Assembly: GCF_036924745.1 (NCBI RefSeq)
Contig: NZ_JAZHSD010000001.1
Span: 1,178,001-1,242,000 of the forward strand
Reading direction: 5' to 3'
DNA: 64,000 nt
DNA from: Bradyrhizobium sp. AZCC 1693
GTDB taxonomy: Bacteria > Pseudomonadota > Alphaproteobacteria > Rhizobiales > Xanthobacteraceae
Numbering within the stretch: the first letter of the stretch is position 1; every line of letters starts with the position of its first letter. Position numbers and translations under genes: made by a program. The notes below the pieces were generated by a model, which had not been told where the DNA came from, did no database searches, and was given only the letters and a program-made list of their open reading frames with translations. Positions 23,773-32,989 of the stretch are shown here, in pieces.

Positions 23773-24219
23773 ATGAAGCGTTCGCCTGTCTTCTTCCTGG
23801 TGGCGGCTGCGAGCTTCGTCGTCATATGGCTGGCTGCCGGGTTTGTTCTGGATGCCGATCTGCATTTTGCAAAGCCGGATGCCACTACACCAACAGCCGT
23901 ACCTTCCAAGGCCCTAGCTCCCGAGCCTTTCAAAACGACGCACACCGCTAGCCCAATGTCGACCAGGATACTTGCACTGGATCGGGCCAAGCATCTCGAT
24001 TTTTGGACCTCCGTTCTGAAATATAAAAAGCAGGCCTGCAATGTTGTCGTTCGGACCAGGTATCAAGGCAGAACCGAATCTGGGGTCGATAGCTGGAGCA
24101 TTGGCTGTCGGGACGGCAACAAATATTCGATAAGTATTAACCCGGACGCGCAGGGCCCTGAAGCGGAGTTTCCGTTTGCACTCTGCTTTGGAAACGCTTT
24201 CACCCGAACTGCTGAATAG
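23773..24219 (+). CDS. Membrane-anchored or exported hypothetical protein (148 aa)
   Basis: ATG at 23773. A hydrophobic N-terminus (FFLVAAASFVVIWLAAGFVL) is followed by a Pro/Thr-rich linker (residues 30-70) and a small folded domain with cysteines in QACNVVVRTRYQGR, SWSIGCRDGNKYSI and ALCFGN. The mature part is probably periplasmic and disulfide-stabilised. The family is not recognised. It precedes the OpgC-like gene by about 100 bp. Confidence 0.65.
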   Translation: MKRSPVFFLVAAASFVVIWLAAGFVLDADLHFAKPDATTPTAVPSKALAPEPFKTTHTASPMSTRILALDRAKHLDFWTSVLKYKKQACNVVVRTRYQGRTESGVDSWSIGCRDGNKYSISINPDAQGPEAEFPFALCFGNAFTRTAE

Positions 24220-24315
24220 CGCCGGGTCAATGAGGTGCATTTCGGCGTTTCCGACATCGCCTTTTCATGCCAGCGCAATCCGCTGCGGCGGCGCCTCGTC
24301 GCCCAACGCACGAGA

Positions 24316-25845
24316 ATGATCATGACGATGACCCGATCGCGGCGCGAAACGGTGGTTTTCAAGCACCCATTCCGGATCGCAAGTATCGAACGACTATTAC
24401 CGGCGGGCTCATATGAGGTTATTACCAACGAAGAGTCGATGGAAGGCTCGTCATTTCCGTCCTATCGGCCCGTCACCACTATGATGATGGTGCCTGCGTC
24501 GGCGCCCCGCAGCTCTTTCGAGATGGTAACGATCAGTTCGCTAGATCTGTCCCATTCTCGGCAGCCGATGCGATGGCGCCCCGATAGTGACGCACCTTTC
24601 GACCTCGACAAGCATCGCGGTAGAGTTGCGCCGAACACTGACACTTGCCAGACGCCGGCGGAGATCGAACGCAATGCCAAGGTGTTGCGCGGTCGGCATC
24701 TGCAACTTCAACCCGAGCTGCTCGCGACACCTGCGAAGCCATTGGTTGGCGCGCTACCGGAGCTGAAAGAGCCTGGCCGGGACCTGCGCATCGATGCTTG
24801 CCGCGGCATCGCGCTCTGGTTCATCTATCTCGACCATATCCCCAACAACATCGGAAGCTGGCTGACGCTGCGGAATTACGGCTTCAGCGATAGTGCGGAA
24901 GTGTTCATGTTCGTCTCGGGTGTGACCTGCGCGCTGGCCTACGGCAAGGCACGTTCGCGCGACGGCTGGACCGGCGTGATCAGTCGTACGCTATGGCGAA
25001 GCTGGGACATATATGTCGCATTTCTGCTGCTCACGCTGGCTTGCGCCATCATGGTTTACCTCGCAGGCGGCGGCAGGGTTGCCGACGAGAGCAATACGCG
25101 CATTTTATTGGAACATCCCGGTGCGACGCTCGCGCATGCGGTGATCCTGCAATACCGCCCAGTCAATGCCGACGTCTTGCCGATCTTCGTGGTTTATCAC
25201 CTTCTTTTCGCGCCGCTATTGTGGCTGCTGCTGCGAGCGCCGAACCTGACGCTCGGCGCCTCGTTGTTGCTCTATGCGCTGGTGCACGTCTTCGGCTGGA
25301 CCGTTCCGGCATGGCCAAACAACGTCTGGTTCTTCAATCCGCTAGCCTGGCAGTTGCCGGTTGTGCTTGGCGCGTGGTGTGTCACGGGGGGCAAGAGATT
25401 CTGGCCGTTGGTGACGTCGCGCACGGCGCTTGTACTTGCCGTTCTCTATTTGGCTTTTAGTCTGATGATCGCATTGAGTTGGAGCATCAAACCACCGGAA
25501 GCGCTGGTCCCACAAGTGCTGCCGAAGCTACTTTATCAGGTGAACAAATCGGATCTCGATCCGTTGCGATTGCTGCATTTTTTTGCCCTTGCTATTTTGG
25601 TGGTAAGGCTCATACCTCGTAATTGGCCAGGATTGATGACGCCGGTGATGCGCGGGGCGATCCGCTGTGGCGAGAACTCCCTGGCAATTTATTGCCTTGG
25701 CGTTCTGCTGGCGCTTGCCAGCCACATAGCGCTGCTCAATATCTCAGATGCGCTTGCGATGCAGATCGCGCTTAGCCTCGCTGGCATCATGGTGTTGATC
25801 GCGGCCGCAGCGCTGCTTAACTCGATTAGGGTCAAACCCAAGTAG
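24316..25845 (+). CDS. OpgC-like membrane acyltransferase with fused N-terminal small domain
   Basis: About 509 aa. Residues from about 155 to the end are an OpgC/acyltransferase_3-like membrane protein: RDLRIDACRGIALWFIYLDH (conserved R-D and H at the first helix), EVFMFVSGVTCALAYGKA, then about ten hydrophobic helices. OpgC transfers succinyl groups to periplasmic glucans. The first about 80 residues (TVVFKHPFRIASIERLLPAG, SYEVITNEES, TTMMMVPAS) look like a separate small rhizobial protein that normally stands alone; here no stop separates it from the membrane part. The start is uncertain (24235 to 24328 all possible). Either a true fusion, or OpgC initiates internally. Confidence 0.75.
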   Translation: MIMTMTRSRRETVVFKHPFRIASIERLLPAGSYEVITNEESMEGSSFPSYRPVTTMMMVPASAPRSSFEMVTISSLDLSHSRQPMRWRPDSDAPFDLDKHRGRVAPNTDTCQTPAEIERNAKVLRGRHLQLQPELLATPAKPLVGALPELKEPGRDLRIDACRGIALWFIYLDHIPNNIGSWLTLRNYGFSDSAEVFMFVSGVTCALAYGKARSRDGWTGVISRTLWRSWDIYVAFLLLTLACAIMVYLAGGGRVADESNTRILLEHPGATLAHAVILQYRPVNADVLPIFVVYHLLFAPLLWLLLRAPNLTLGASLLLYALVHVFGWTVPAWPNNVWFFNPLAWQLPVVLGAWCVTGGKRFWPLVTSRTALVLAVLYLAFSLMIALSWSIKPPEALVPQVLPKLLYQVNKSDLDPLRLLHFFALAILVVRLIPRNWPGLMTPVMRGAIRCGENSLAIYCLGVLLALASHIALLNISDALAMQIALSLAGIMVLIAAAALLNSIRVKPK

Positions 25846-26077
25846 CAAACAACCGTTGGTTTGAAGACGACGATTTCTGATGGCAATGAGGGCTGTAATC
25901 TTGATCCGGAGCGTGGAGGCATAAATCCGGGTTATTTCTCCTCCGAATGGATGATTACCCAGGCAAGCCCACGTCGTACACTTCGTGAAAATCGACGAGC
26001 CTGTGGCGTACTTCACATTAGAAAACAGCACTTCGGAATATTGCCTTGTCAGGGCTGCTGTCTCGAACGAGGTCCAC

Positions 26078-26311
26078 ATGAAACCACTTCCGGGCACCCT
26101 GAATGCAGACGACCTTCGTGCCTACCGCCGGCAGACCGGCGGCTTATACCTGTCCTATCTGGCCGCCATCATCGTCGCGGTTGGCCTTACTTTCACGAAC
26201 AGGCCCGCAAGCGAACTCAGAGCGTCGAACGAAATCCAGATGGCGCGCTTGAAGGGCTCATCAGCATCTATCAACGTTCCGGCTGCGGCCAAGCCTGTTG
26301 CGAAGCCGTAA
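26078..26311 (+). CDS. Small single-pass membrane protein (77 aa)
   Basis: ATG at 26078 after ACGAGGTCCAC. MKPLPGTLNADDLRAYRRQT precedes one hydrophobic helix (GLYLSYLAAIIVAVGLTF) and a polar tail with AAAKPVAKP at the end. Probably an inner-membrane peptide with a periplasmic tail. No family recognised; 45 bp before the next exported protein. Confidence 0.55.
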   Translation: MKPLPGTLNADDLRAYRRQTGGLYLSYLAAIIVAVGLTFTNRPASELRASNEIQMARLKGSSASINVPAAAKPVAKP

Positions 26312-26356
26312 GCAGCCTCGGGGCCGGCATCATTTAATTTTTTTGGAAACAGCGCG

Positions 26357-26689
26357 ATGATTAAACCGATCATTCGATTACTCCTGATTTCAGCCCTGTT
26401 CGCTCCAACCCTGGCATTTGCCGACGCCGGGCAGGCTCACGTTCAATTTTGCTGGGCGATGGGAAAGTTCGACCATACCATCTACTTCGCCGAAGTTGAG
26501 AACCGAGAAGACCGGCAGGTAAGCTTCGATGAGTTGCTTGAGATTTCAGGCATCGACCACCACGCGGTGAAATGCAGCACTTCCGACTCTGCAACGCATC
26601 GCTTGGCGCGCGCGAAATTATTGAAAGATTGGCGCGAGTCCGAGTTCGAGATCGTGAACACCACGTTCTTGTCGGATCTCGATTACTAG
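26357..26689 (+). CDS. Exported hypothetical protein (110 aa)
   Basis: Signal peptide MIKPIIRLLLISALFAPTLA (AFA-DA cleavage likely near 22), then a small domain with one Cys near position 32 (HVQFCWAMG) and one in HAVKCSTSD, suggesting a disulfide. A YFAEVENREDRQVSFDELL stretch is amphipathic. Periplasmic, function unknown. The ORF stops 48 bp before the convergent TonB fragment. Confidence 0.6.
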   Translation: MIKPIIRLLLISALFAPTLAFADAGQAHVQFCWAMGKFDHTIYFAEVENREDRQVSFDELLEISGIDHHAVKCSTSDSATHRLARAKLLKDWRESEFEIVNTTFLSDLDY

Positions 26690-26736
26690 CTGCGGTGACG
26701 ACGACCTCGAAGGCGACCGGAGAAAGGCCGCTCCCC

Positions 26737-27141
26737 TTATCTTCCGATCGTCACGCCCGCGGTTGAACGCAAGGCGTCCTTGAGGCTCGTGGCCTTCATG
26801 TCGTCGAGCACTTCCCGCGTCAGGACGGTGGTTTGCCCGGGGATGTTGGGGATCGGTTCGCTCGCCCGTGGCGACGAAAGGCGATTGGCTTTATATGGCG
26901 CCGCTGGGTCGATATAGGAATCGCGGTCGGCTTTCCGCGTCCGCTCGGCATGTTGCTTCAAACCTGACGCACGCCGGGCTGCCGCAAGCGTGTCCATGGA
27001 TCGAGCCGAAATAGCCGGCCCCTGAACTAACGCCGGCGCATGGCGCGGCTGTCCGGCAGCGACGGCAAGGGCGCCGTCGCAGAAACAGACGGCGACAACC
27101 GCGATCATTCGCAACGTTCCAGCGGGCATGCGACCTCCCAT
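26737..27141 (-). pseudogene. TonB-dependent receptor, N-terminal signal and plug-domain start only
   Basis: 134 aa. Signal region (MIAVVAVCFCDGALAVAAG), a long polar spacer, then TTVLTREVLDDMKATSLKDALRS and TAGVTIGR. That is the beginning of a siderophore-receptor plug domain. It stops there, whereas receptors run on for about 600 residues of plug and barrel. No barrel sequence is found downstream (26690-26736). Likely a truncated gene; a stand-alone role is possible because the frame and signal are intact. Confidence 0.6.
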
Positions 27142-27160
27142 GTCCGATTTGAGTATGCGC

Positions 27161-27427
27161 CTAGCAGCCGCGGCAGATGCTCTTGATCTTGCGGTCGAGG
27201 GCTGCGTTTTCCTTGCTCAGCGGATCGTTCGGATCGCTCAGATTCTTCTCGTTGGGCACGTCGCTGGCGCGTGGCTGGCGATGACCGACCGGCGCCTGGA
27301 TCACCCCTCCGCCGCCGGCGTTTCCACTTCCGCCCGAATTCTTCGAAACGGACGAGGACCCTTGCGCGAACGCATCTGCCCCGCCGATCAGAACCATCAG
27401 CGCCATCAAGAGGATTGTTTTTCGCAT
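27161..27427 (-). CDS. Exported Gly/Ser-rich hypothetical protein (88 aa)
   Basis: Signal peptide MRKTILLMALMVLIGGADAF, then a Gly/Ser/Asn-rich low-complexity segment (SVSKNSGGSGNAGGGG) and a charged C-terminal helix (SKENAALDRKIKSICRGC) with two terminal Cys. ATG at 27427. It sits between the receptor fragment and the epm operon. Function unknown. Confidence 0.65.
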   Translation of the reverse strand: MRKTILLMALMVLIGGADAFAQGSSSVSKNSGGSGNAGGGGVIQAPVGHRQPRASDVPNEKNLSDPNDPLSKENAALDRKIKSICRGC

Positions 27428-27455
27428 GTTGGTTCTCCCGTCTTTCTGTTTCTTC

Positions 27456-27662
27456 CTATCGCACTGGCGCGTCGATCGTTGCGCAATTGCGGCGTCCCTG
27501 GGCGGCGCAGTCCTGCGCCTTTCGTACATCGGCCATGGTGGCGAGTAACCAGATTCCGGCGGCCACCAGCACCAGGAAGAAGGCGAGCAGCACGGCGTTT
27601 TCGATGCCGCGATGGCCCTCATCTTCCGGCGGCTCCCGTTTGCCCTCGCCGTCCTCCGCCAT
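27456..27662 (-). CDS. Small single-pass membrane protein (68 aa)
   Basis: MAEDGEGKREPPEDEGHRG, then one membrane helix (NAVLLAFFLVLVAAGIWLL), then a periplasmic tail with two Cys (DCAAQGRRNCATID). It starts 7 bp downstream of the epmB stop on the same strand and is probably co-transcribed with it. No family recognised. Confidence 0.65.
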   Translation of the reverse strand: MAEDGEGKREPPEDEGHRGIENAVLLAFFLVLVAAGIWLLATMADVRKAQDCAAQGRRNCATIDAPVR

Positions 27663-27668
27663 CGCAGG

Positions 27669-28760
27669 TCACGGCTTTGGCGGGTAGAGGTGAACGTCGC
27701 CGCAATAGTCGATGATACGATACTGCATTTCCAAGGATAGATCACATTCCCTGGAACTTGCATGCGACAAATAATTCGGGCCAATCGGCGACTTTCCGTG
27801 GCCGCCGGGAATATCGAGCACATAATCCGGCTGGCACAGGCCGGAGACGCGGCCCCGCAAACGGCGCATCAGTTCCTGGCCCTCCGCGATCGTGGTGCGC
27901 AGATGCGCGGTTCCCGGCGCCAGATCGCCATGATGCAGGTAATACGGTTTGATCCGATTTTCGACAAAAGCCCTCATCAGCGCTTCCAGGACATTAACAT
28001 CGTCATTGACGCCGCGGAGCAGCACCGTCTGGCTGACCAGAGGAATGCCGGCATCGGCCAGCCGCGCGCAGGCCAGGCGCGCCTCATCAGACAATTCGCG
28101 CGGATGATTGGCATGAACGGCGATCCAGGTCGTCGCGCCGTCAACGCGCAGCGCTTGGACCATGTCCTCATCGATGCGCGCAGGCGCCGCCACCGGCACG
28201 CGGGTATGGATGCGGACGATTCTGACGTGATCGATGGCTGCGAGGTCCGTCATGATCTCGGCCAGCCGCCGTGGCGACAACATCAGCGGATCGCCGCCGG
28301 TCAGGATGACTTCCCAGATTTCATGGTGACCGCGGATATAGTCCAGCGCGTCGCGATAGGCCGCATCCGACAGCGCCGTTGCCTTGCCCGGCCCAACCAT
28401 CTCGCGGCGGAAGCAGAACCGGCAATATACTGCGCAGACATGCACCAGCTTGAACAGCACGCGATCGGGATAGCGGTGGACGATGCCGGGGACCGGCGAA
28501 TGCGCGTCGTCGCCGATCGGATCAGCGTTTTCGCCGGATACGCTCACCAGTTCCAGCGCGTTCGGAATGAATTGCCGCGCGATCGGATCGTCTGGGTTTT
28601 CAGTGTCGATCAGGCCGGCGATATCGGGCGTCACGGCGATCGCATAGCGCGCGGCGACCCGTTCGAGGTCGGCGAGATCGGCCACCTTCGCCAACCCGCG
28701 CTCGACGAGATCGGCGGGCTGCCGCAGCGTTGCCGCCAGTTTCGGATCTATCCTGTTCAT
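27669..28760 (-). CDS. epmB: EF-P beta-lysylation radical SAM enzyme (KamA family)
   Basis: 363 aa. Radical-SAM cluster motif CAVYCRFCFRR near residue 110, then GGDPLMLSP and RIVRIHTRVPV typical of lysine-2,3-aminomutases. The C-terminal GGHGKSPIGP and YPPKP ends also fit EpmB, which converts (S)-alpha-lysine to (R)-beta-lysine for transfer to elongation factor P. It lacks the long C-terminal Zn/PLP tail of clostridial KamA, as expected for EpmB. Its ATG overlaps the epmA stop (ATGA); efp is 0.6 kb away on the other strand. Confidence 0.92.
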   Translation of the reverse strand: MNRIDPKLAATLRQPADLVERGLAKVADLADLERVAARYAIAVTPDIAGLIDTENPDDPIARQFIPNALELVSVSGENADPIGDDAHSPVPGIVHRYPDRVLFKLVHVCAVYCRFCFRREMVGPGKATALSDAAYRDALDYIRGHHEIWEVILTGGDPLMLSPRRLAEIMTDLAAIDHVRIVRIHTRVPVAAPARIDEDMVQALRVDGATTWIAVHANHPRELSDEARLACARLADAGIPLVSQTVLLRGVNDDVNVLEALMRAFVENRIKPYYLHHGDLAPGTAHLRTTIAEGQELMRRLRGRVSGLCQPDYVLDIPGGHGKSPIGPNYLSHASSRECDLSLEMQYRIIDYCGDVHLYPPKP

Positions 28761-29809
28761 GTCTCTCCTGCCGGTGGCGTCCACACCACCTGATCGACCC
28801 GCAGCGCGCCGCTGGCCAGCATCACCAGCCGGTCGAAACCGAGGGCGACCCCGCTCGACGGCGGCATCGCGGCAACCGCTGCGAGAAAATCCTCATCCAG
28901 CGGATAGCGCTCGCCATAGCGGCGCTCCTTCTCGTCCATATCAGCGGCGAAACGGCGGCGCTGTTCGGCGGCGTCGGTCAATTCGCCAAATCCATTGGCG
29001 AGCTCGACGCCGCAGGCATAGACCTCAAAACGCTCGGCGACCCGTGGATCGGCCGCCTTCGCCCGCGCCAATGCAGCCTCCGGCGCCGGATATTCGAACA
29101 AGACGGTCAAACGCCCCTGCCCCAGGTTCGGTTCGACATGCTCGACCAGCACCTTGCTGAAAATGTCCGACCAGGTGTCGTCGTCCGTGACCCGCACCCG
29201 CGCGCCTGCGGCGGCCGCAAGCGCCGCGCGATCGCCCTCGCCGTTCGCGATCGTGGCCAGGAGATCGATTCCAGCAAAGCGCTCGAATGCCTGCGCCACC
29301 GTCAACAGTTCCGGCTCGGCGAAGGGATCGGCCGTTCGGCCCCGAAACGAGAACCGGCCGATACCGGTCGCCTGCGCCGCATGTGCGATCACGACGACGG
29401 TATCGGCCATAACGGCCTCATAGCTTGCGTCGGCGCGGTACCATTCCAGCATCGTGAATTCGGGCAGATGCAGATCGCCGCGCTCGCGGTCGCGGAACAC
29501 GCGCGCGAACTCGAATATCTTGGCTTCACCGGCGGCGAGCAGTTTTTTGGCGGCGAACTCCGGCGACGTCCGCAAGTAGCGTGTCGCGCGGGTGCCGTCG
29601 CCGCTTGTCAGCTCGGTGCGAGGGGCATGCAGATGCGTCTCGTTGCCCGGCGAGACCTGCAGGATGCCGGTCTCGACCTCGGTAAAACCCTGCTCGTCGA
29701 ACCAGCCCCGCACCGCGCGGGCGATCGCGCTTCGCGCCATCAGGAACGGCTTCCGGTCGGCGTGGCAGCCGGGCGACCACCATGGCGAGACCTGGTCGGT
29801 ACCGACCAT
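28757..29809 (-). CDS. epmA: EF-P lysine aminoacylase (GenX/PoxA)
   Basis: 350 aa truncated class II lysyl-tRNA synthetase without the anticodon-binding domain. Motif 2: FARVFRDRERGDLHLPEFTMLEWYRAD. Motif 3: GVALGFDRLVML. EpmA activates beta-lysine with ATP and attaches it to the conserved lysine of EF-P. ATG at 29809 follows AAGGATTGCTG; an upstream TTG two codons earlier is less likely. It forms a two-gene operon with epmB (4-bp overlap), divergent from efp. Confidence 0.93.
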   Translation of the reverse strand: MVGTDQVSPWWSPGCHADRKPFLMARSAIARAVRGWFDEQGFTEVETGILQVSPGNETHLHAPRTELTSGDGTRATRYLRTSPEFAAKKLLAAGEAKIFEFARVFRDRERGDLHLPEFTMLEWYRADASYEAVMADTVVVIAHAAQATGIGRFSFRGRTADPFAEPELLTVAQAFERFAGIDLLATIANGEGDRAALAAAAGARVRVTDDDTWSDIFSKVLVEHVEPNLGQGRLTVLFEYPAPEAALARAKAADPRVAERFEVYACGVELANGFGELTDAAEQRRRFAADMDEKERRYGERYPLDEDFLAAVAAMPPSSGVALGFDRLVMLASGALRVDQVVWTPPAGET

Positions 29810-30066
29810 CAGCAATCCTTAGCTGGCCGGCGCAGAGCATTCTCCGGCAAGCCTGAAAAGGCACTCAAGGAATCGGCAAATACCATTGAAATCGTTCGAC
29901 TTTCTCTGTGACGCCGCCTTGAGGCGGCAACATCCCGCGCTTAATCCATTCTGTCATGGCGAAACCCGCTCACCTTGTCCATTCCACCCGACAGCCGCGG
30001 CCCGAGTGCTGGACCTTGTGGCCGGCTCCACAGTCCAATGGCCAGAATTTGCAACAGGATACGAGC

Positions 30067-30420
30067 ATGTCTGGCGGCCTGCTGGGAAGAACTGCAATCC
30101 TTTTGTTAGTCGGCCTCGTCACGATGGCGTCAGCCAGCGCGGATGGTCCCGGCCGGAACTTCAAGCATTTGACGGAGGAGATCTTCACCTCGCCCGATCG
30201 CGCCGACCACAATTGCGAAGGCGGTCAAGTTACCGGACCGGCGCTCTCAACAAGCGGCCAGAATCGGACCGCTTATGGCCTCAGCCTGTCCGTTCGAAAT
30301 GGCCGTAAAACGCTGGCATCGACGGGCAAAATCAGTATGTTGCAGCCCGAAACCGCCCGATCGGCCCCACGGACGCCCATGTCCGGTTTGGCCGAGGGCC
30401 AGAAATTCAGGAAAACAGCT
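30067..30420 (+). other. Open frame with signal peptide, in frame with efp
   Basis: The efp frame stays open upstream to ATG 30067, encoding [20 protein letters not shown] as an apparent signal peptide plus about 95 polar residues, with no stop before the EF-P start. A real EF-P cannot carry a signal peptide, so this is either a separate small exported protein whose stop was lost, or non-coding leader with an accidental open frame. Confidence 0.35.
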
Positions 30421-30987
30421 TTGAAAGTCATCGCCAGTTCTATTCGCAAGGGCAACATCATCGAGCAGGACGGCCGGCTTTACGTCGTCCTCACCGCCGA
30501 AAACATCCATCCCGGCAAGGGAACTCCGGTCAGCCAGATCGAAATGCGCCGGATTGGCGATGGCGTGAAGATTTCGGAACGCTACAAGACCACCGACCAG
30601 GTCGAGAAGGCGACCGTCGAGGATCACAATTTCAATTATCTGTATGAAGACGCCGACGGCTTCCATTTCATGAATGCCGAGACCTACGACCAGGTCCAGG
30701 TCTCAAAGGAAATCGTCGGCTCGTCCGCGCCCTATCTGCAGGAGAACATGACCGTGAAGCTGTCGCTTCACGACATGAATCCGGTCGCGATCCAGCTCCC
30801 GCAGCGCGCGACGCTGGAAGTCGTGGAAACCGAGCCGGTCACCAAGGGACAGACCGCGTCTTCCTCCTACAAACCTGCTATCCTCTCCAACGGCGTTCGC
30901 ACCGCAGTGCCGCCGCACATCGGAACGGGAACGCGGATCGTGGTCATGACCGAGGACGGCTCCTACGTCGAGCGCGCAAAGGATTAA
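30421..30987 (+). CDS. efp: Translation elongation factor P
   Basis: 188 aa, the standard length, beginning at TTG 30421 ([19 protein letters not shown]) behind AGGAAAACAGC. Domain I carries the modification loop [11 protein letters not shown], whose Lys is the substrate of EpmA/EpmB. Domains II/III follow ([16 protein letters not shown] ... [18 protein letters not shown] ... [15 protein letters not shown]). EF-P relieves ribosome stalling at polyproline. No ATG alternative exists near the correct N-terminus, so a UUG start is the best reading. Confidence 0.93.
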   Translation: MKVIASSIRKGNIIEQDGRLYVVLTAENIHPGKGTPVSQIEMRRIGDGVKISERYKTTDQVEKATVEDHNFNYLYEDADGFHFMNAETYDQVQVSKEIVGSSAPYLQENMTVKLSLHDMNPVAIQLPQRATLEVVETEPVTKGQTASSSYKPAILSNGVRTAVPPHIGTGTRIVVMTEDGSYVERAKD

Positions 30988-31062
30988 GATCGCGCGCTAT
31001 AGCGTTTTCAAGCGAAGTGGGCGCCGGTTCGCGTGAAGAAAACGCGTCAAAACTAGAAATTG

Positions 31063-31091
31063 GAGTTTCGGTTCAATCAGAACCGAAACTC
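31063..31091. terminator. Perfect 12-bp hairpin after efp
   Basis: GAGTTTCGGTTC-AATCA-GAACCGAAACTC, 75 bases after the efp stop, without a T-run. It may stop transcription or stabilise the mRNA end. It adjoins a copy of a dispersed GCGTTTTCAAGCGAAGTGG-type repeat (31003-31050). Confidence 0.45.
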
Positions 31092-31124
31092 TGGAATTAA
31101 GGGGCACGCCGGGGGGCGATTGCA

Positions 31125-32711
31125 TTGAATACGATGGCTGTCCGCTTACTCAGGCGTTGGCTGGCAGTCCTTTGTTTGCTCCCGGCCGGGCTCACTGCAG
31201 CCGCCGACGAGTTCCGGACGCCGTCGATCACGGCCGTCCGCGTCGAATGGCGGGCGGTTCTCGATCAGCTGCGCACCGAGATTGCCACCCAACCGGGGAT
31301 CGCTTCCCGATTTACGTTCGGCCAGCGGCGCGTGCCGGCGTGGGATCCGCGCTCGACGCCTGCGCTGGTGCAACTGAACGCCATCAACGCAAGCCTGTTC
31401 GCCGGGATCGGACGCAGTCCGGTGCCGGTGCTGTTGCCATTCGATACCGCCAGCTACCTCGACGACCAGGCCGACGGCACATTGCTGCCGCTGTCACGCT
31501 ACCAGGCCGATTTCCACCCCGCAGACCTTTTTCACACCGGTCCGGCCGGCTACGACGCGGTGTTCTCGCTGCTATCAGGCGCAGGCGCGGGTCTGCCGTC
31601 GCGGATCTTCGCCAGGCCGGTCGAAGTGCAGATCACGGGTTCGATCCTCGTCTACGACCTCGCCGATCCGCTCGGCGGCAAGGGCGAGCCGGTCAAGGCG
31701 CTGGCGGCGCAATTCCCCGACCTGCGCCGCTTCATCCGCGAAGGCTATGTTCGCTACGCCTTCACCCGCTTCGGCGTGCCCTATGTGGTGTCGATCCAGT
31801 GCCTCGATTCAGCGCCGCGGCCGCGCCGGCTGGCCTGCCGCGAGGCCTATCCTATAGCCGAGCGCTTCCTGAAAGCGTTGCGCATTGCGGGCGGGCAACC
31901 GGCGCGGCCGCGCCACGACATTTCGCCCGAGATCGTTGAACGGCCGACGGCGGTTTCGCCCGACTTCAGCTATTACCCGGGCGGCGACATCGTCGCCCGC
32001 AGCAGCGTGCGTCGGCGCGGCGGACGCCCCGATTTCGCCGCCTATTCGCAAATCCGTTTTCCGCTCGAGAAAGCGCCGACCGCCATCCGCTCGCAATCCT
32101 TGGGCAGCAAAAAATCCGAGGGGGGCCGCGGCATCTATCCGTGGCGGGACAATTTTTGCGAAGCCCGCAGCTTCCAGGTCGGGCAATGCGCCACCGGCTT
32201 CGGGCATCAGGGCCAGGACATCCGTCCTGCGCCCTGCCCGCCGAACAGCAACAGCGAAAGCAGCTGCCATCCGAGGAAGCAGGCTGTCGTGGCCGTCCGC
32301 GACGGCATCCTGATCCGCTCACTGAAGCAGCAGGCGGCAACGCTGCAGATCAACACCCGCAACGAGCACATCCGCTTCCGCTACATGCACATGAATCCGT
32401 CAGCGATGGATGCCGACGGCATTCTCAACGGACGCCGGGTCGCCGAGGGCGAAAAGATCGGCGTCGTGTCCAACTATCTCGATTTCCCCAACGGCACCTC
32501 CTACCACCTTCACTTCGACGTGCAGGTGTTCACGCGCGACGGCTGGATCTGGGTCAATCCCTACACCACCCTGATCGCGTCCTATGAACGGCTGATCCGC
32601 GGCCGCGGCCGCGAGATCGGCACCGAACCTCCGTCCGTCGCCGCCGTGGTGCAGGCGCTGCCGGTGGATGTGCTGCGCCATGGTGCCCGGGGAGGCCGCC
32701 GCGAAAACTAG
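31125..32711 (+). CDS. Exported M23-family (LytM) peptidase
   Basis: 528 aa with a signal peptide (WLAVLCLLPAGLTAAADE, about 12-28). A large N-terminal region without a recognised fold precedes the M23 domain (about 360-490). The zinc ligands look intact: TGFGHQGQDIRP (His and Asp) and SYHLHFDVQVF (H-x-H). Cysteines around CEAR, QCATG, APCPP and SSCHP suggest disulfide bridges inserted in the domain. Predicted to cleave peptide cross-links in peptidoglycan. Confidence 0.85.
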   Translation: MNTMAVRLLRRWLAVLCLLPAGLTAAADEFRTPSITAVRVEWRAVLDQLRTEIATQPGIASRFTFGQRRVPAWDPRSTPALVQLNAINASLFAGIGRSPVPVLLPFDTASYLDDQADGTLLPLSRYQADFHPADLFHTGPAGYDAVFSLLSGAGAGLPSRIFARPVEVQITGSILVYDLADPLGGKGEPVKALAAQFPDLRRFIREGYVRYAFTRFGVPYVVSIQCLDSAPRPRRLACREAYPIAERFLKALRIAGGQPARPRHDISPEIVERPTAVSPDFSYYPGGDIVARSSVRRRGGRPDFAAYSQIRFPLEKAPTAIRSQSLGSKKSEGGRGIYPWRDNFCEARSFQVGQCATGFGHQGQDIRPAPCPPNSNSESSCHPRKQAVVAVRDGILIRSLKQQAATLQINTRNEHIRFRYMHMNPSAMDADGILNGRRVAEGEKIGVVSNYLDFPNGTSYHLHFDVQVFTRDGWIWVNPYTTLIASYERLIRGRGREIGTEPPSVAAVVQALPVDVLRHGARGGRREN

Positions 32712-32735
32712 CGACATTGGCGATAGTCTTGGCAA

Positions 32736-32930
32736 TTACTCGATTTGAGCTCGCCGTCTGGCGGCCTGTTCTATGAGTTCCCCGAGCCGCGTGGAGAGAG
32801 GGGAAGCATAGGCATTGGCGCGCCGGATGACGGCAATCCGGCGCTGAAGCCGCAGGCCGCCCACGTTCAGCATTTCGAGGCCGATGCGTTTCAACCCGCG
32901 AAGGGCGTCCTCCTGACAGACCGGCGTGAA
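32736..32930 (-). pseudogene. LysR-type regulator, C-terminal remnant
   Basis: A minus-strand frame ending at TAA 32736-32738 reads FTPVCQEDALRGLKRIGLEML, NVGGLRLQRRIAVIRRANAY, ASPLSTRLGELIEQAARR. That matches the last effector-domain strand and helix of LysR regulators. A stop precedes it at 32931 and no start or HTH is present. Gene relic. Confidence 0.45.
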
Positions 32931-32989
32931 CTAGGAATCTCCAGCCGAAAAAGCCAATCAGGCATCGTGGATGCAAGGCGGCCGATTGT

